Numbered from the stretch's first letter, positions 17,609 through 26,409 are shown. The stretch: 64,000 nucleotides of DNA from Saprospiraceae bacterium UBA2329 (GCA_002344975.1 DDUV01000008.1:15672-79671); one strand, 5' to 3'. The notes: a model not told the origin generated them from the letters alone. Translations and numbers: made by a program.

Positions 17609-18908
17609 TCCAGCGAAGTATCACTACTTCTTCATTTAAGTTGTCTTTTGTTGCCGTTGAAAATCGGGTGCGAAACTGCACTATGTCCATCAATTCGTAC
17701 CCCATAGATTCGGCTATTTCTCCCAACAAATGCCCTGTTCTAATCATAACCCGCAAATAAGAGGCCTGATCGCCTACAACGTAGGCCAGATTCGCTCCTT
17801 GTCTGAGTACGGTTTTCATTTCCTCCAGGTGCCTAGTCATTCCGCCAAAGTACAATTTAGTTACTTTATGGTATAATTTTTCAAATCCGGATGTTTTTCC
17901 CAATTCAATTCTTCTGTCCTCAATTTCTTTTGCAATACGCTGTACCTCGGAAATATTTTGCACAAAATGATCGTCGGTATCTTCTTTATAAACACCTCTG
18001 GTATTTGATCGTAACAATGTTTTTTTCAATAATTTTAACTCCTTATCAGAGTTTATAAACTCCAATAAAACTGATTCAAGTCGAGTTGTACGGGTATAAT
18101 CTTTTTCATTAGGGTAAGGCGGCGAAGTGATCACCGCAGATATTTTTTTACCATTTAGAATGGCTGCAATATTCCTTGAATCTCCCAAAATGATTTCAGA
18201 AAAAGTATTTTGCTCGCCATTTAATGTTTCCAAATCCAAAGCAATTTTTACCACCTGATTATACCAGGTCTTTACTACAAAAACATCCGGTTTGATCTTT
18301 CCAACTCCTACCTCAGGTCCAAATTTAAGGTTACTTATTTCGTAAACAATAGAATTGCCCAATGCAAGCATTAAATACTGATAAGACTTTTTATTTTTAT
18401 ACGCTTTAATACAGTCAAATAAAACCATTACTTTATGAAGCGGCACAGGGCTGATAGAATCCTTTAAAATAAGTTTGTTTTTTTCAGGCTGAATCGAAAA
18501 AAGATTAGAAACATTCAAATTATTGAGTGATGGAGCATCAGAAATACCAGACAATTTTAAGGTCAAGAGCGCTTTCTCTCTGATTTGAACAGCACAAGTT
18601 CTTAGTTCATTTACATCTACCTCCCAATCGGTTTTTACAGTGCTGGCAAAATGAGCAAACGGATTGGCTTCAATTCCAATTGATGGGATTCCATGCAATT
18701 TGCCCTCAACAATTGTTGTACCCGTACCGCAAAAAGGATCGAGTATCAAATCGCTTTTATCCAAATTAAAATACTTTATATAGTCTCTTACTAAATGGGG
18801 CGGGTACGACAATACAAACCTATACCAATCATGAAAGCTACGGTCTGAAAAAAGCAACTTGTTCTTGTTGTAGTTGCTGATGCTGGTTTCTCCAAACAAG
18901 TCTATCAT
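17601..18908 (-). CDS. DNA methyltransferase (N6-adenine/N4-cytosine type) of a type II restriction-modification pair
   Basis: 435 residues. The SAM-binding motif DPFCGTGT is at residues 57-64 and the catalytic motif SPPY at about 262-265, with some 200 residues between them that could hold the target-recognition region. The C-terminus has LAYVVGDQASYLR and EEVVILRW, usual in amino-methyltransferases. It is upstream of and overlaps the putative endonuclease gene, so modification would be made before cutting. Base composition is A+T-rich compared with the window. SPPY fits N4-cytosine or N6-adenine targets; the sequence alone does not decide. Confidence 0.88.
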   Translation of the reverse strand: MIDLFGETSISNYNKNKLLFSDRSFHDWYRFVLSYPPHLVRDYIKYFNLDKSDLILDPFCGTGTTIVEGKLHGIPSIGIEANPFAHFASTVKTDWEVDVNELRTCAVQIREKALLTLKLSGISDAPSLNNLNVSNLFSIQPEKNKLILKDSISPVPLHKVMVLFDCIKAYKNKKSYQYLMLALGNSIVYEISNLKFGPEVGVGKIKPDVFVVKTWYNQVVKIALDLETLNGEQNTFSEIILGDSRNIAAILNGKKISAVITSPPYPNEKDYTRTTRLESVLLEFINSDKELKLLKKTLLRSNTRGVYKEDTDDHFVQNISEVQRIAKEIEDRRIELGKTSGFEKLYHKVTKLYFGGMTRHLEEMKTVLRQGANLAYVVGDQASYLRVMIRTGHLLGEIAESMGYELMDIVQFRTRFSTATKDNLNEEVVILRWNG

Positions 18909-18961
18909 TCTGGTATCGGGTTATTAAGAAATAGTACCTCGTGCCTGAGACAGACAGTTAC

Positions 18962-20044
18962 TCAAAGGTAACGATCTCCGGTATTTTCCTTCACGCTTTT
19001 GGTCACATTTTTTATTTCCTGTTCTTTGGATTTTGGATAAATCATCAGCACATCTCCTTCATCTACAACGATATAACCTTCCAATCCGCGCAATACGGCC
19101 AATTTCCCCTCCGGTACACGCACCAAGCAATCGCTGCAATCGGAGAGCAATACCTCGCTGCCCTGTACCACATTGTGATGCTCGTCGTGGCCCGATTCGG
19201 CGTGCAGAGAGGCCCAGGTGCCGAGATCGGACCAGCCGAAATCGGAAGGAATGGTGTAAACATTGTCGGCCTTTTCCATGATGGCGTAGTCTATGGAAAT
19301 GCTCTCCAAATGCGGGTAGGTTTGGAGGATAAAGTCCTCTTCCTGAGGCGAGTTCAACACCGCGCAACCCGATTCGAGCGGCGCCAGAATGCCCGGCGAT
19401 GCAGCGCGGAAGGCGTCGAGTACAGCGGCAGCCCGCCAGATAAAGATGCCGGCGTTCCAGAGGTAGTTGCCCTCGGCGATGAAGGCCTGCGCCTTTTCCA
19501 GTGGCGGTTTTTCGGTGAATCTCAGCACTTTATACACCTCGCCTTCTGTTGCTTCCGAGCTGTACTGAATATAGCCGTAGCCGGTGTCGGGGCGGCTGGG
19601 GCGTATGCCGAGGGTGAGCAGGGCCTTGTGGCGAGCGCTGAAATCAAGCCCTTTGCGGATAGTTTCCACAAAGGCCGTTTCCTGGAGGATGATGTGGTCG
19701 GAAGGCGCCACTACCATATTGGCCTCCGGGTTGAGGGCATGGATTTTGAGGGCCGTGTAGGCAATGCAGGGCGCGGTATTGCGGCGGGCCGGCTCGGCGA
19801 TGACCTGATCTGGGCTGAGTTCGGGCAGGTGTTCGAGTACCTGTTCGCGGTAGTCGGCATGGGTGACGATGTAAATCCGATCCGGCGGGCAAATCTGCAA
19901 AAAGCGCTCGAATGTGAGTCGCAGCAAGGACTTGCCTGTACCGAGGATGTCTAAAAATTGCTTGGGGCGCGCTTCGCGGCTGGCAGGCCAAAACCGGCTG
20001 CCTACTCCGCCGGCCATGATGGCGATGTATGTATTGGGCGACAT
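18962..20044 (-). CDS. manC: Mannose-1-phosphate guanylyltransferase
   Basis: Makes GDP-mannose from mannose-1-phosphate and GTP for glycan synthesis. 360 residues from the ATG at 20044: YIAIMAGGVGSRFWPASREARPKQFL is the pyrophosphorylase signature, VVAPSDHII binds nucleotide, and FTEKP and NAGIFIW follow. It is the short form without the C-terminal isomerase domain of bifunctional ManC/AlgA. The frame runs on upstream to 20215, but an excellent promoter (TTG at 20109-20111, 20 bp, TACCTTTG at 20081-20088) fixes the 20044 start. Confidence 0.93.
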   Translation of the reverse strand: MSPNTYIAIMAGGVGSRFWPASREARPKQFLDILGTGKSLLRLTFERFLQICPPDRIYIVTHADYREQVLEHLPELSPDQVIAEPARRNTAPCIAYTALKIHALNPEANMVVAPSDHIILQETAFVETIRKGLDFSARHKALLTLGIRPSRPDTGYGYIQYSSEATEGEVYKVLRFTEKPPLEKAQAFIAEGNYLWNAGIFIWRAAAVLDAFRAASPGILAPLESGCAVLNSPQEEDFILQTYPHLESISIDYAIMEKADNVYTIPSDFGWSDLGTWASLHAESGHDEHHNVVQGSEVLLSDCSDCLVRVPEGKLAVLRGLEGYIVVDEGDVLMIYPKSKEQEIKNVTKSVKENTGDRYL

Positions 20045-20080
20045 AAAGATATTGCAACCGGCCTGAGTGCCACTGCGAGG

Positions 20081-20111
20081 CAAAGGTATAACAGAAAGGG
20101 GAAACGGGCAA
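20081..20111 (-). promoter_or_regulatory. Promoter of the mannose-1-phosphate guanylyltransferase gene
   Basis: TTG, 20-base spacer and TACCTTTG on the minus strand; a full match to the Bacteroidota primary promoter. The leader is about 30 bases. Confidence 0.7.
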
Positions 20112-20158
20112 GTACCCGGCGTTAATGTGCGTTCAGACGACAGAAGGAGAAAAAGCGC

Positions 20159-20189
20159 TTGGTTCTTACACAATAAATGAGTAGTTTTG
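20159..20189 (+). promoter_or_regulatory. Promoter of the T9SS gene at 20220
   Basis: TTG at 20159-20161, 20 bases, then TAGTTTTG at 20182-20189, an exact TAnnTTTG. It is divergent from the neighbouring minus-strand promoter at 20081. Confidence 0.65.
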
Positions 20190-20219
20190 TCTTGACACAA
20201 AAAATAAAACAACAATCGT

Positions 20220-21110
20220 ATGAAAACTACGCTCTACATCGCCTCTCTCCTCAGCATCCTACAGATATGCCCAGTGTCCGGGCAGCATTTTGCACCTATC
20301 GGAGCGACATGGTATTACAGCTCAAGCGCTTATGGCGCCGCTCCTGTGAGGTCGGAATATTACCTGATGACGGCAGAAAAAGACAGCGTCATGAGCGGGT
20401 ATGCTCTCAGAAAAATAAAAAGGACGCATTACCGCTATCAGGGCGATTCTGTGGAAGTGGCTCCGTATTGGCTGCATCAGGCCGGAGACACGGTTTCGAT
20501 GTACAGCCCCGGCGAGGAGCGACTGTATAAACTATTCATTTTCAACGCAATTCCCGGCGACACCCTGACGCTCGACATTCCTCACGAAGCTCAGTCCGGC
20601 TTTGCAGACATGACCTACCGCGTAGTTATTGACAGCGTCTTGACGGAGCTATACGACGGCGTGCCCTTGAAGAAGTATGTGCTGGAATCGTTGGACCATT
20701 TTGGTTGGAACAGAGGTTTTTATCTCGAAAAGGTGGGCGGATACGAGTGGTTCTTACCTTTGGGCATCACCGTCATACCGGAAGCCGACGGGCCGATAAG
20801 GTGCTATCGCGATGACGAGGTTGATATTCATTTCAGCGGCTTGCTCTGCGATTACAGAGTGGTCAGTTCTGTGCAGGATTGGCCGACAAACCGCACAACA
20901 ACACTGTTTCCCAATCCGGCTTCCGGCTATGTACAAATTGAATCGGATATTGCCCCTGCCCGCATCGAACTGTATGACAGCATGGGGCGGCTCCTTTTTA
21001 CAACCGACCAAAACCCCTTCACTGTCAGCCATTTGAAAAGCGGCGTGTATTTTGTACAAACGTATGCCGGCGACGGTATGAGGGTAGTAAAAAGGTTGGT
21101 AAAAAGATGA
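20220..21110 (+). CDS. Secreted protein with T9SS type A sorting domain
   Basis: 296 residues. The signal peptide MKTTLYIASLLSILQICPVSGQ is followed by a ~190-residue domain starting HFAPIGATWYYSSSAYG, with many aromatic and beta-prone stretches, which I do not recognise. The C-terminal ~75 residues are a type A sorting domain (LFPNPASGYVQIES to RVVKRLVKR) that sends the protein through T9SS to the cell surface or medium. No catalytic motif is evident. A clear promoter lies directly upstream. Confidence 0.87.
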   Translation: MKTTLYIASLLSILQICPVSGQHFAPIGATWYYSSSAYGAAPVRSEYYLMTAEKDSVMSGYALRKIKRTHYRYQGDSVEVAPYWLHQAGDTVSMYSPGEERLYKLFIFNAIPGDTLTLDIPHEAQSGFADMTYRVVIDSVLTELYDGVPLKKYVLESLDHFGWNRGFYLEKVGGYEWFLPLGITVIPEADGPIRCYRDDEVDIHFSGLLCDYRVVSSVQDWPTNRTTTLFPNPASGYVQIESDIAPARIELYDSMGRLLFTTDQNPFTVSHLKSGVYFVQTYAGDGMRVVKRLVKR

Positions 21111-21170
21111 GAGTGGAGCGGGAAGCAACTCAACGGAAGAGGTGCTAAAGGGGCAGGACTGCGAAGGCAT

Positions 21171-21392
21171 TAGCCAACCGCCTCACTGGGGGGTACCATC
21201 ATGCCCGATGTGAGCTTCGGGTATCACTTTGCGCGCATAGATGCCAACGTGGGCGTTTCGTACCGCTTCATGCAGTATCGCTTTGCTGCCTTCGACACGC
21301 GCATCAGCATGCGCCGCCATTCGTTTATCCTGGAGTTCAACTTCATACAGTATGTGCAGTACATCGGGCGGCCCAAGTTTTATTCGAAGTAG
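21171..21392 (+). pseudogene. Remnant of an outer-membrane barrel protein (C-terminal fragment)
   Basis: After a stop at 21171 the frame reads GGTIMPDVSFGYHFARIDAN, NVGVSYRFMQYRFA and HSFILEFNFIQYVQY, ending IGRPKFYSK. It has alternating aromatic strands like the last strands of a barrel protein, but no start, ribosome site or signal peptide. About 65 codons survive, followed by a terminator hairpin at 21417. A short real ORF starting at 21201 cannot be ruled out. Confidence 0.45.
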
Positions 21393-21416
21393 CGCAGCAA
21401 GTGACGTATCTGCAAG

Positions 21417-21446
21417 AAAAGCTGTTTCTTTTCGGGAACGGCTTTT
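21417..21446 (+). terminator. Terminator hairpin
   Basis: AAAAGCTGTTTC pairs with GGAACGGCTTTT around a short loop (TTTTCG) and runs into T-rich sequence. It follows the decayed barrel fragment and precedes the PLD-like gene. Confidence 0.65.
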
Positions 21447-21545
21447 ATTATTTACAAAAATCCAGATCCTCACCCTCCCATCCCCTCAAAAACCAATAAC
21501 TTCGCCTCTTACAAAAACCATCACACAACAACCAGTTCAACAACT

Positions 21546-22571
21546 ATGACTCCCTCCAACACGCCCCGGGCCGTCTTCTCCAACATCGAAGATCAGGTCG
21601 TCGAATTCATCGCCTTGGCGCAGGCATCGCTGCACATTGCCGTGTGCTGGTTCACACATCCCGGCATATTTGAGGCGCTCAAAAAGCGCGTAGCCGCCGG
21701 CGTGGAAGTATCGCTGCTGCTCCATTATGACGAGGTGAATTTCCGTCCGCAGGGATTGGATTTTTTCGCACTGGAGCGGGCCGGAGCCAAGGTGCTCGCT
21801 TATCCGGGACCTGATTTGTTGCATCACAAATTCGCCGTTGCCGATCAGCGCTTTCTGTTGTCGGGGTCTTTCAACTGGACGCGGGCCGTACACTGCGACC
21901 ATGTGCTGTGGCAGGAAAGCGATGCCTTGTGCCGCGATTTTCTTCAGGCTTTTAAGGAAGCGCTGCACCGCGCCCGCCCCATTTCTGCACTGCGCGATGT
22001 GCCGCCCCGGACTTTGTTGTTTCATCATCTGCACCAGCCTGTATGGTGTTCGCCCGACGATATCCGGCGGCGCATTCTGGCCGGAGGGCGGGTTTGGCTG
22101 GCGGGTCTCACAGAGGCAGAATGGCAGCTCCGGCAACGAGAGCAGAGTTTGACGCCGATGCCGGTCCGACTTTGGGAGGCATATTGGTACAATCGCCAGG
22201 TATGGGATGAGGCCGAGTTTCGCAGGTGGCAGGCCGATCAGCAGGCGCCACGCGGCATACGGGCGCTGTCGGCCTATTGTCTTCGCCTGCGGGTGGGCGA
22301 TGTATTGGCGGCCGTGTCGCCACAACAGCAGGTACTCGGCACAGGCATCGTCGGTTCCGATATTGAGTTCAGTACCGCCGCTGCCGGCCGTGCGCGCAGG
22401 TATGTGGCCTGGTTGGCCCTTCCGCAGCCCGCATCGCTGCCGGGTGTGTCGGTAAAGCAGGGCACCCTCAAGCGCTACGCCGCTTCGGGATTGCAATTGA
22501 CGGAAGAGATCAGGAAGATACTAAGGGTTCAGTATGGCGAAGGGGCGCCTCCGGCAGATACCGCCTCGTAG
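21546..22571 (+). CDS. Single-HKD phospholipase-D-like protein with a possible C-terminal PUA/EVE-like domain
   Basis: 341 residues, no signal peptide, so cytoplasmic. Residues 10-140 form one PLD-like domain: HHKFAVAD supplies H93, K95 and D100 of HxKxxxxD, followed by GSFNWTRA. Single-HKD proteins work as dimers and are often nucleases (Nuc, the BfiI and NgoFVII restriction enzymes). Residues ~245-312 (LRVGDVLAAVSPQQQVLGTGIVGSDIEF, then YVAWLAL) resemble the PUA/EVE-like fold that reads modified bases in type IV restriction proteins; this is inference from pattern only. Residues 150-240 are Trp/Arg-rich and unassigned. Confidence 0.75.
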   Translation: MTPSNTPRAVFSNIEDQVVEFIALAQASLHIAVCWFTHPGIFEALKKRVAAGVEVSLLLHYDEVNFRPQGLDFFALERAGAKVLAYPGPDLLHHKFAVADQRFLLSGSFNWTRAVHCDHVLWQESDALCRDFLQAFKEALHRARPISALRDVPPRTLLFHHLHQPVWCSPDDIRRRILAGGRVWLAGLTEAEWQLRQREQSLTPMPVRLWEAYWYNRQVWDEAEFRRWQADQQAPRGIRALSAYCLRLRVGDVLAAVSPQQQVLGTGIVGSDIEFSTAAAGRARRYVAWLALPQPASLPGVSVKQGTLKRYAASGLQLTEEIRKILRVQYGEGAPPADTAS

Positions 22572-22596
22572 TCACCCCTTCGCTGTATATTGGAAA

Positions 22597-23010
22597 TCAA
22601 TCCACAAACGAGGATAAATTTTCATCTATGGCGCGGCAATAGGAATTGCCCATTTCGCCTTCCGGCGAAGAAAGATCGAATCTGTACCAAATGTTTTGGC
22701 GGTAGTCATAAATGAAACCTTCGGGTACATCATATAGCTGCATAAGCTCCCTGAGTTTCTGCGCATCCTTCTTAACGCCTTGTGTATGTGTAATTTCGAT
22801 GATTACCTTGGTCAAATCTGATACTAAGTCCACCAACATTACATCCGGTACGGGGCTGGTCTGTCCCTCGTCAATCATCGTCTCCGGATAAGGAAACAAG
22901 CCCGTATGCCCGTTTTTGTACAACCCCGTCAGCCCATAAATCAACTGAGTAATGATGGCCTGATGACGCCGGGAAGCGACGCTGCCCATAATGATCAGAT
23001 TTTCATTCAT
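22597..23010 (-). CDS. Uma2/DUF820-like protein, putative PD-(D/E)XK fold
   Basis: 137 residues, beginning MNENLIIMGSVASRRHQAII. The order PVPDVMLVD, KVIIEITHTQGVKKDAQKLRELMQLYDVPEGFIYDY matches the DUF820/Uma2 family, which has a restriction-endonuclease-like fold and unknown biological role. It is shorter than most (about 190 residues) and lacks part of the usual C-terminus. The catalytic Lys position reads IEI-T rather than a clear ExK, so activity is doubtful. A -7 box (TATCTTTG, 23029-23036 minus) lies upstream. It is convergent with the PLD-like gene. Confidence 0.65.
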   Translation of the reverse strand: MNENLIIMGSVASRRHQAIITQLIYGLTGLYKNGHTGLFPYPETMIDEGQTSPVPDVMLVDLVSDLTKVIIEITHTQGVKKDAQKLRELMQLYDVPEGFIYDYRQNIWYRFDLSSPEGEMGNSYCRAIDENLSSFVD

Positions 23011-23050
23011 TGCTGTCCAAGATTTTTACAAAGATAGCCAATTATACTCG

Positions 23051-23151
23051 ATAGCCAGTGGTTTGCGAATTTTAGTTTTTGCAAACCACTGGCTATCAGT
23101 TATCCCGATGAAAAATGGTTTATATTTTTTCGCAAACCATTTTTCATCGGG
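23051..23151 (-). terminator. Two adjacent long perfect hairpins after glnS
   Basis: ATAGCCAGTGGTTTGC (23051-23066) pairs perfectly with 23081-23096. CCCGATGAAAAATGGTTT (23104-23121) pairs perfectly with 23134-23151. Both stems share GGTTT/AAACC at the loop side. They follow the glnS stop at 23163 and probably end its transcript, but 16- and 18-bp perfect stems in tandem are unusual. Confidence 0.6.
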
Positions 23152-23162
23152 TATAAATCGAA

Positions 23163-24833
23163 TCAATTCCCTCCCTTCCACGAATCCTTCAGCGTAGCCG
23201 TCAGATTGAACACCGGCTTTTCGGGAGTAGAATCAGCATCGGCAGAGAAATAGCCCTTGCGGATGAACTGATAGGACTGCCCCGAAACGGCGTCGCGCAA
23301 ACCCGGTTCTACCTGCGCATGAGAGATCACCCGGAGCGATTCGGGATTGACAAACTCCATAAAATCCTTGCCCTCGTGGCTCGTCGGTTCCGGATCGGTG
23401 AACAGGCGCTCGTACATGCGCACCTCGGCATCTATGGCCTGAGCCGCCGATACCCAATGCAGGGTGCCTTTGGCTTTGAGGCCGGAAGTATCGTTGCCGC
23501 TGCGGCTTTCGGGGAAGTAAGTGCAATGAATTTCAGTGACCTGTCCGGTGGCGGGGTCTTTCACAAAGTCCTCGCACTGAATGATGTAGGCACTCTTGAG
23601 GCGCACCATCTGGCCCGGCGCCAGGCGGAAAAACTTCTTGGACGGCTCTTCCATAAAATCCTCCCGCTCGATGTACAACTCGCCGGAAAACGGCACCTGA
23701 CGGCTGCCCGTTTCGGGAGCTTCGGGGTTGTTTTCCACTTCCATCAGTTCGGTTTGGCCGGCCGGGTAATTGGTAATGACCAACTTGACGGGATCGAGCA
23801 CGGCCATCACGCGGAGGGCGTCGCGATTGAGTACTTCGCGGACGCAGTGTTCCAGCAGTTCTATTTCGATGAGGTTGTCGCGCTTGGCCACGCCGGTGCG
23901 CTTGCAAAACTCGCGCAAAGCCTCTGCCGGATACCCGCGACGGCGCATCCCCGCGATGGTGGGCATGCGGGGGTCGTCCCAGCCGGAAACGTGTCCCTCG
24001 TTGACCAACTTGAGCAGGCGGCGCTTGCTGGTAATCATGTACGACACGTTCATGCGCGCAAACTCGATCTGACGGGAGGGGAAAATCTCCAATTTTTCAA
24101 TGAACCAGTCGTACAGCGGCCGGTGGTGAATAAATTCCAGCGAACACAAAGAGTGCGTGATGCCCTCGATGGAGTCTGACTGCCCGTGCGCAAAATCATA
24201 CATGGGATAGATCAGCCAGTCGTCGCCGGTGCGGTGGTGATGGTCGCGTTTGATGCGGTAGAGGATGGGGTCGCGCATGTGCATGTTGGGCGAAGTGAGG
24301 TCGCCTTTGGCGCGCAGCACGCGGGCGCCGTCGGGGAATTCGCCGTTCTTCATGCGCTCAAACAGGTCGAAGTTTTCCTCGATGCTGCGCGAGCGGTAGG
24401 GGCTTTCCGTGCCGGGCTGCGAGGGCGTGCCTTTTTGAGCGGCAATTTCCTCCTGCGTGCTGTCGTCCACATAAGCCAAACCTTTGCGAATCAGCACCAA
24501 AGCGTATTCGTACAACTGCCCAAAGTAGTCGGAAGCATAGTACTCGCGGCCCTCCCAGTCGTAGCCCAACCAGTGGATATCGCCCTTGATGCTGTCCACA
24601 TATTCGGTGTCTTCGGTCGTCGGATTGGTATCGTCGAAACGGAGATTGGTTTTGCCGCCGTATTTTTTGGCCAATTCAAAATTGATCCAGATCGCCTTGC
24701 AATGGCCGATGTGGAGGTAGCCGTTGGGTTCGGGCGGGAAACGGGTATGAATGCGCCCGGCGTGCTTGCCGTTCCGAATATCTTCCTCGATGAACTCTTC
24801 AATGAAATTCAGTGGTTCTTTTTTGTCTTCCAT
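23163..24833 (-). CDS. glnS: Glutaminyl-tRNA synthetase
   Basis: Charges tRNA-Gln with glutamine in the cytoplasm. 556 residues, full length for bacterial GlnRS. The class I signatures are present: HIGH in PNGYLHIGHCKAI near the N-terminus and a KMSKS-type MITSKRRLLKL around residue 268. The C-terminal beta-barrel anticodon-binding part is complete (VNPESLRVISHAQVEPGL to the end). It starts 4 bp after the stop of the amine oxidase gene, so the two share a transcript. Confidence 0.97.
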   Translation of the reverse strand: MEDKKEPLNFIEEFIEEDIRNGKHAGRIHTRFPPEPNGYLHIGHCKAIWINFELAKKYGGKTNLRFDDTNPTTEDTEYVDSIKGDIHWLGYDWEGREYYASDYFGQLYEYALVLIRKGLAYVDDSTQEEIAAQKGTPSQPGTESPYRSRSIEENFDLFERMKNGEFPDGARVLRAKGDLTSPNMHMRDPILYRIKRDHHHRTGDDWLIYPMYDFAHGQSDSIEGITHSLCSLEFIHHRPLYDWFIEKLEIFPSRQIEFARMNVSYMITSKRRLLKLVNEGHVSGWDDPRMPTIAGMRRRGYPAEALREFCKRTGVAKRDNLIEIELLEHCVREVLNRDALRVMAVLDPVKLVITNYPAGQTELMEVENNPEAPETGSRQVPFSGELYIEREDFMEEPSKKFFRLAPGQMVRLKSAYIIQCEDFVKDPATGQVTEIHCTYFPESRSGNDTSGLKAKGTLHWVSAAQAIDAEVRMYERLFTDPEPTSHEGKDFMEFVNPESLRVISHAQVEPGLRDAVSGQSYQFIRKGYFSADADSTPEKPVFNLTATLKDSWKGGN

Positions 24834-24837
24834 GATG

Positions 24838-26190
24838 TTACAGCAATGCTGTCATTTTTTCGGCTTCTCTGATGCCGCTCAGATATGCGCCGTGAACGGT
24901 TGAAAAATAGTCGGCTTCTGTATGTTCTCCTGCAAAAAACACCTTGTTGTTGACCGCTGCCGCCAGATCGTCGAAATGCCGCATTTCCGTACCCACTGCC
25001 GTGTAAGAATAAGCCCCGAACGCGTTGGGATTGCCGCCCCATTTGGTTCTGAGCATATTCTGCGGAGCGGGAACGGACGAGCCATACACGTCTCGCAGGT
25101 GCGCCAGTATCTGTTCAATGACTTGCGCATCGGTCATGGTTTCGGTTTGGCGGGCATCATCGGCGTAAGCGAAAGTCATCAGCGCATGGCTGCCCGGATG
25201 AAACTTGTTGACGTTGACAAAATAGTTGAATTTGTCCTTCGCTTCCGGCGTGTAGCAAATGTACTGCACATCTTCCCAAAATGTAGCATTCCAGATCAAT
25301 AAAAACTTGTTGACGCAGTTCATGCCCACTTTTTGGATGGCGGTTTGCTTGTTGGCGGGCAGGGCGGGCACAAACTCGATGGCGTTGTTTTTGAGTACGC
25401 CCAATGGAACCGTGACGAGTACAAAATCGGCCTCCGATATGCTGCCGTTGTGCGTAATCTGCACTTTATCAGCACTGTATTCAATGCGGGTAACGCGCTG
25501 ATTCAGGCGGATGTCCAAGTTTTTGGCCAAGTGATCGGCAATGGTATCGTAGCCGTTGACGGCAATTTTCTCCGCACCGCCGTATTCCTCGCCGGCATCG
25601 TACAGCAGCGACGAAAGTTGGTCCAAATCGCCGGTATCGAAAGTGATGTAGGTGGAAAGGAAAAACCGCCACAACCGACTGTCTGCCCGCTCAGGGTATT
25701 GTTGAAAAAAGACCTCCTCGAAACTCTTATTGGCTGCGCCCCGGCTGCTCAGCGTGCGCAGGGTTTCGTACAGGGCGTCTTCGGTATTGCCGAAAACGGC
25801 ATCGGAATAAGCAGTTCCGCCCAGATCGTAGGCTTTGATGCTGTCGTCGCGGGTCTCGTAAGTGTCCATGCCGGCCTGCCGGGCCAATTTGGTGACGGGA
25901 TTTCCCTTGACCCCGTGAATCCAGCTCGCGCCTTCGTCAAAGGCAATGCCGAGCGAGCGATTGCTGCGCAGCCGTCCGCCCACTTTTTCCTGGGCTTCCA
26001 GCACCGTCACGGCAAAACCTTCTTTTCGGAGCGCTTCACCGGCGGCCAATCCCGCAATGCCCGCCCCGACGACGATGACCGATCTCCCGTTGGGCCGAAT
26101 CTCCTTTTCACAGGCAGTCAGCAGCCCCGGCGCCAGGTACATCGCCGCCGCCGCTTTGGCTGATTGTCTGATAAAGGTTCTTCTTTTCAT
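24838..26190 (-). CDS. FAD-dependent amine oxidase with twin-arginine lipoprotein-like leader
   Basis: Flavin monoamine oxidase family, 450 residues. The leader MKRRTFIRQSAKAAAAMYLAPGLLTAC has a twin-arginine motif and a cysteine in a lipobox-like position, so the folded flavoprotein may be exported by Tat and lipid-anchored. The FAD-binding GAGIAGLAAGEAL is at about residues 41-55, followed by EGASWIHGVKGNP and the C-terminal VFFAGEHTEADYFSTVHGAYLSG. The amine substrate is unknown. It is first in a transcript with glnS, a pairing that looks accidental. Confidence 0.9.
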   Translation of the reverse strand: MKRRTFIRQSAKAAAAMYLAPGLLTACEKEIRPNGRSVIVVGAGIAGLAAGEALRKEGFAVTVLEAQEKVGGRLRSNRSLGIAFDEGASWIHGVKGNPVTKLARQAGMDTYETRDDSIKAYDLGGTAYSDAVFGNTEDALYETLRTLSSRGAANKSFEEVFFQQYPERADSRLWRFFLSTYITFDTGDLDQLSSLLYDAGEEYGGAEKIAVNGYDTIADHLAKNLDIRLNQRVTRIEYSADKVQITHNGSISEADFVLVTVPLGVLKNNAIEFVPALPANKQTAIQKVGMNCVNKFLLIWNATFWEDVQYICYTPEAKDKFNYFVNVNKFHPGSHALMTFAYADDARQTETMTDAQVIEQILAHLRDVYGSSVPAPQNMLRTKWGGNPNAFGAYSYTAVGTEMRHFDDLAAAVNNKVFFAGEHTEADYFSTVHGAYLSGIREAEKMTALL

Positions 26191-26219
26191 AAAACTAAGT
26201 AAATTACGTTTGCATGCTT

Positions 26220-26270
26220 AGTGAAGGGGTGACTACGGGGCTGAATCGCCGGCTGAGTCACCCCTTCACT
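26220..26270. repeat. Perfect 15-bp inverted repeat
   Basis: AGTGAAGGGGTGACT (26220-26234) and AGTCACCCCTTCACT (26256-26270) form a perfect stem with a 21-base loop between the amine oxidase start and the argS stop. A related half, TAGTCACCCCTTCGCT, occurs near 22570. Confidence 0.6.
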
Positions 26271-26317
26271 ACCCTGCTCAGAGACGGGAAGGTTCGCATG
26301 AAAACAGGGGCGATTCT

Positions 26318-26402
26318 CCTCACCCACTCACCACTCACCCACTCACCACTCACCACTCACCCACTCACCTCTGGCACCACTCACCCACTCACCTCTCACC
26401 CC
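26318..26402. repeat. Short tandem repeat of CACTCACC-type units
   Basis: About 85 bp of imperfect 7-8-bp units (CACTCACC, CACTCAC, CTCACCT) end just before the argS stop. Unit length is too small and irregular for CRISPR. Similar tracts occur at 61203-61232 and 63838-63882. Confidence 0.75.
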
Positions 26403-26409
26403 TGCCTCC

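Noticed and set aside
26318..26402. CRISPR array
   Set aside because: Units are 7-8 bp and irregular, with no spacers of constant length and no cas genes nearby.
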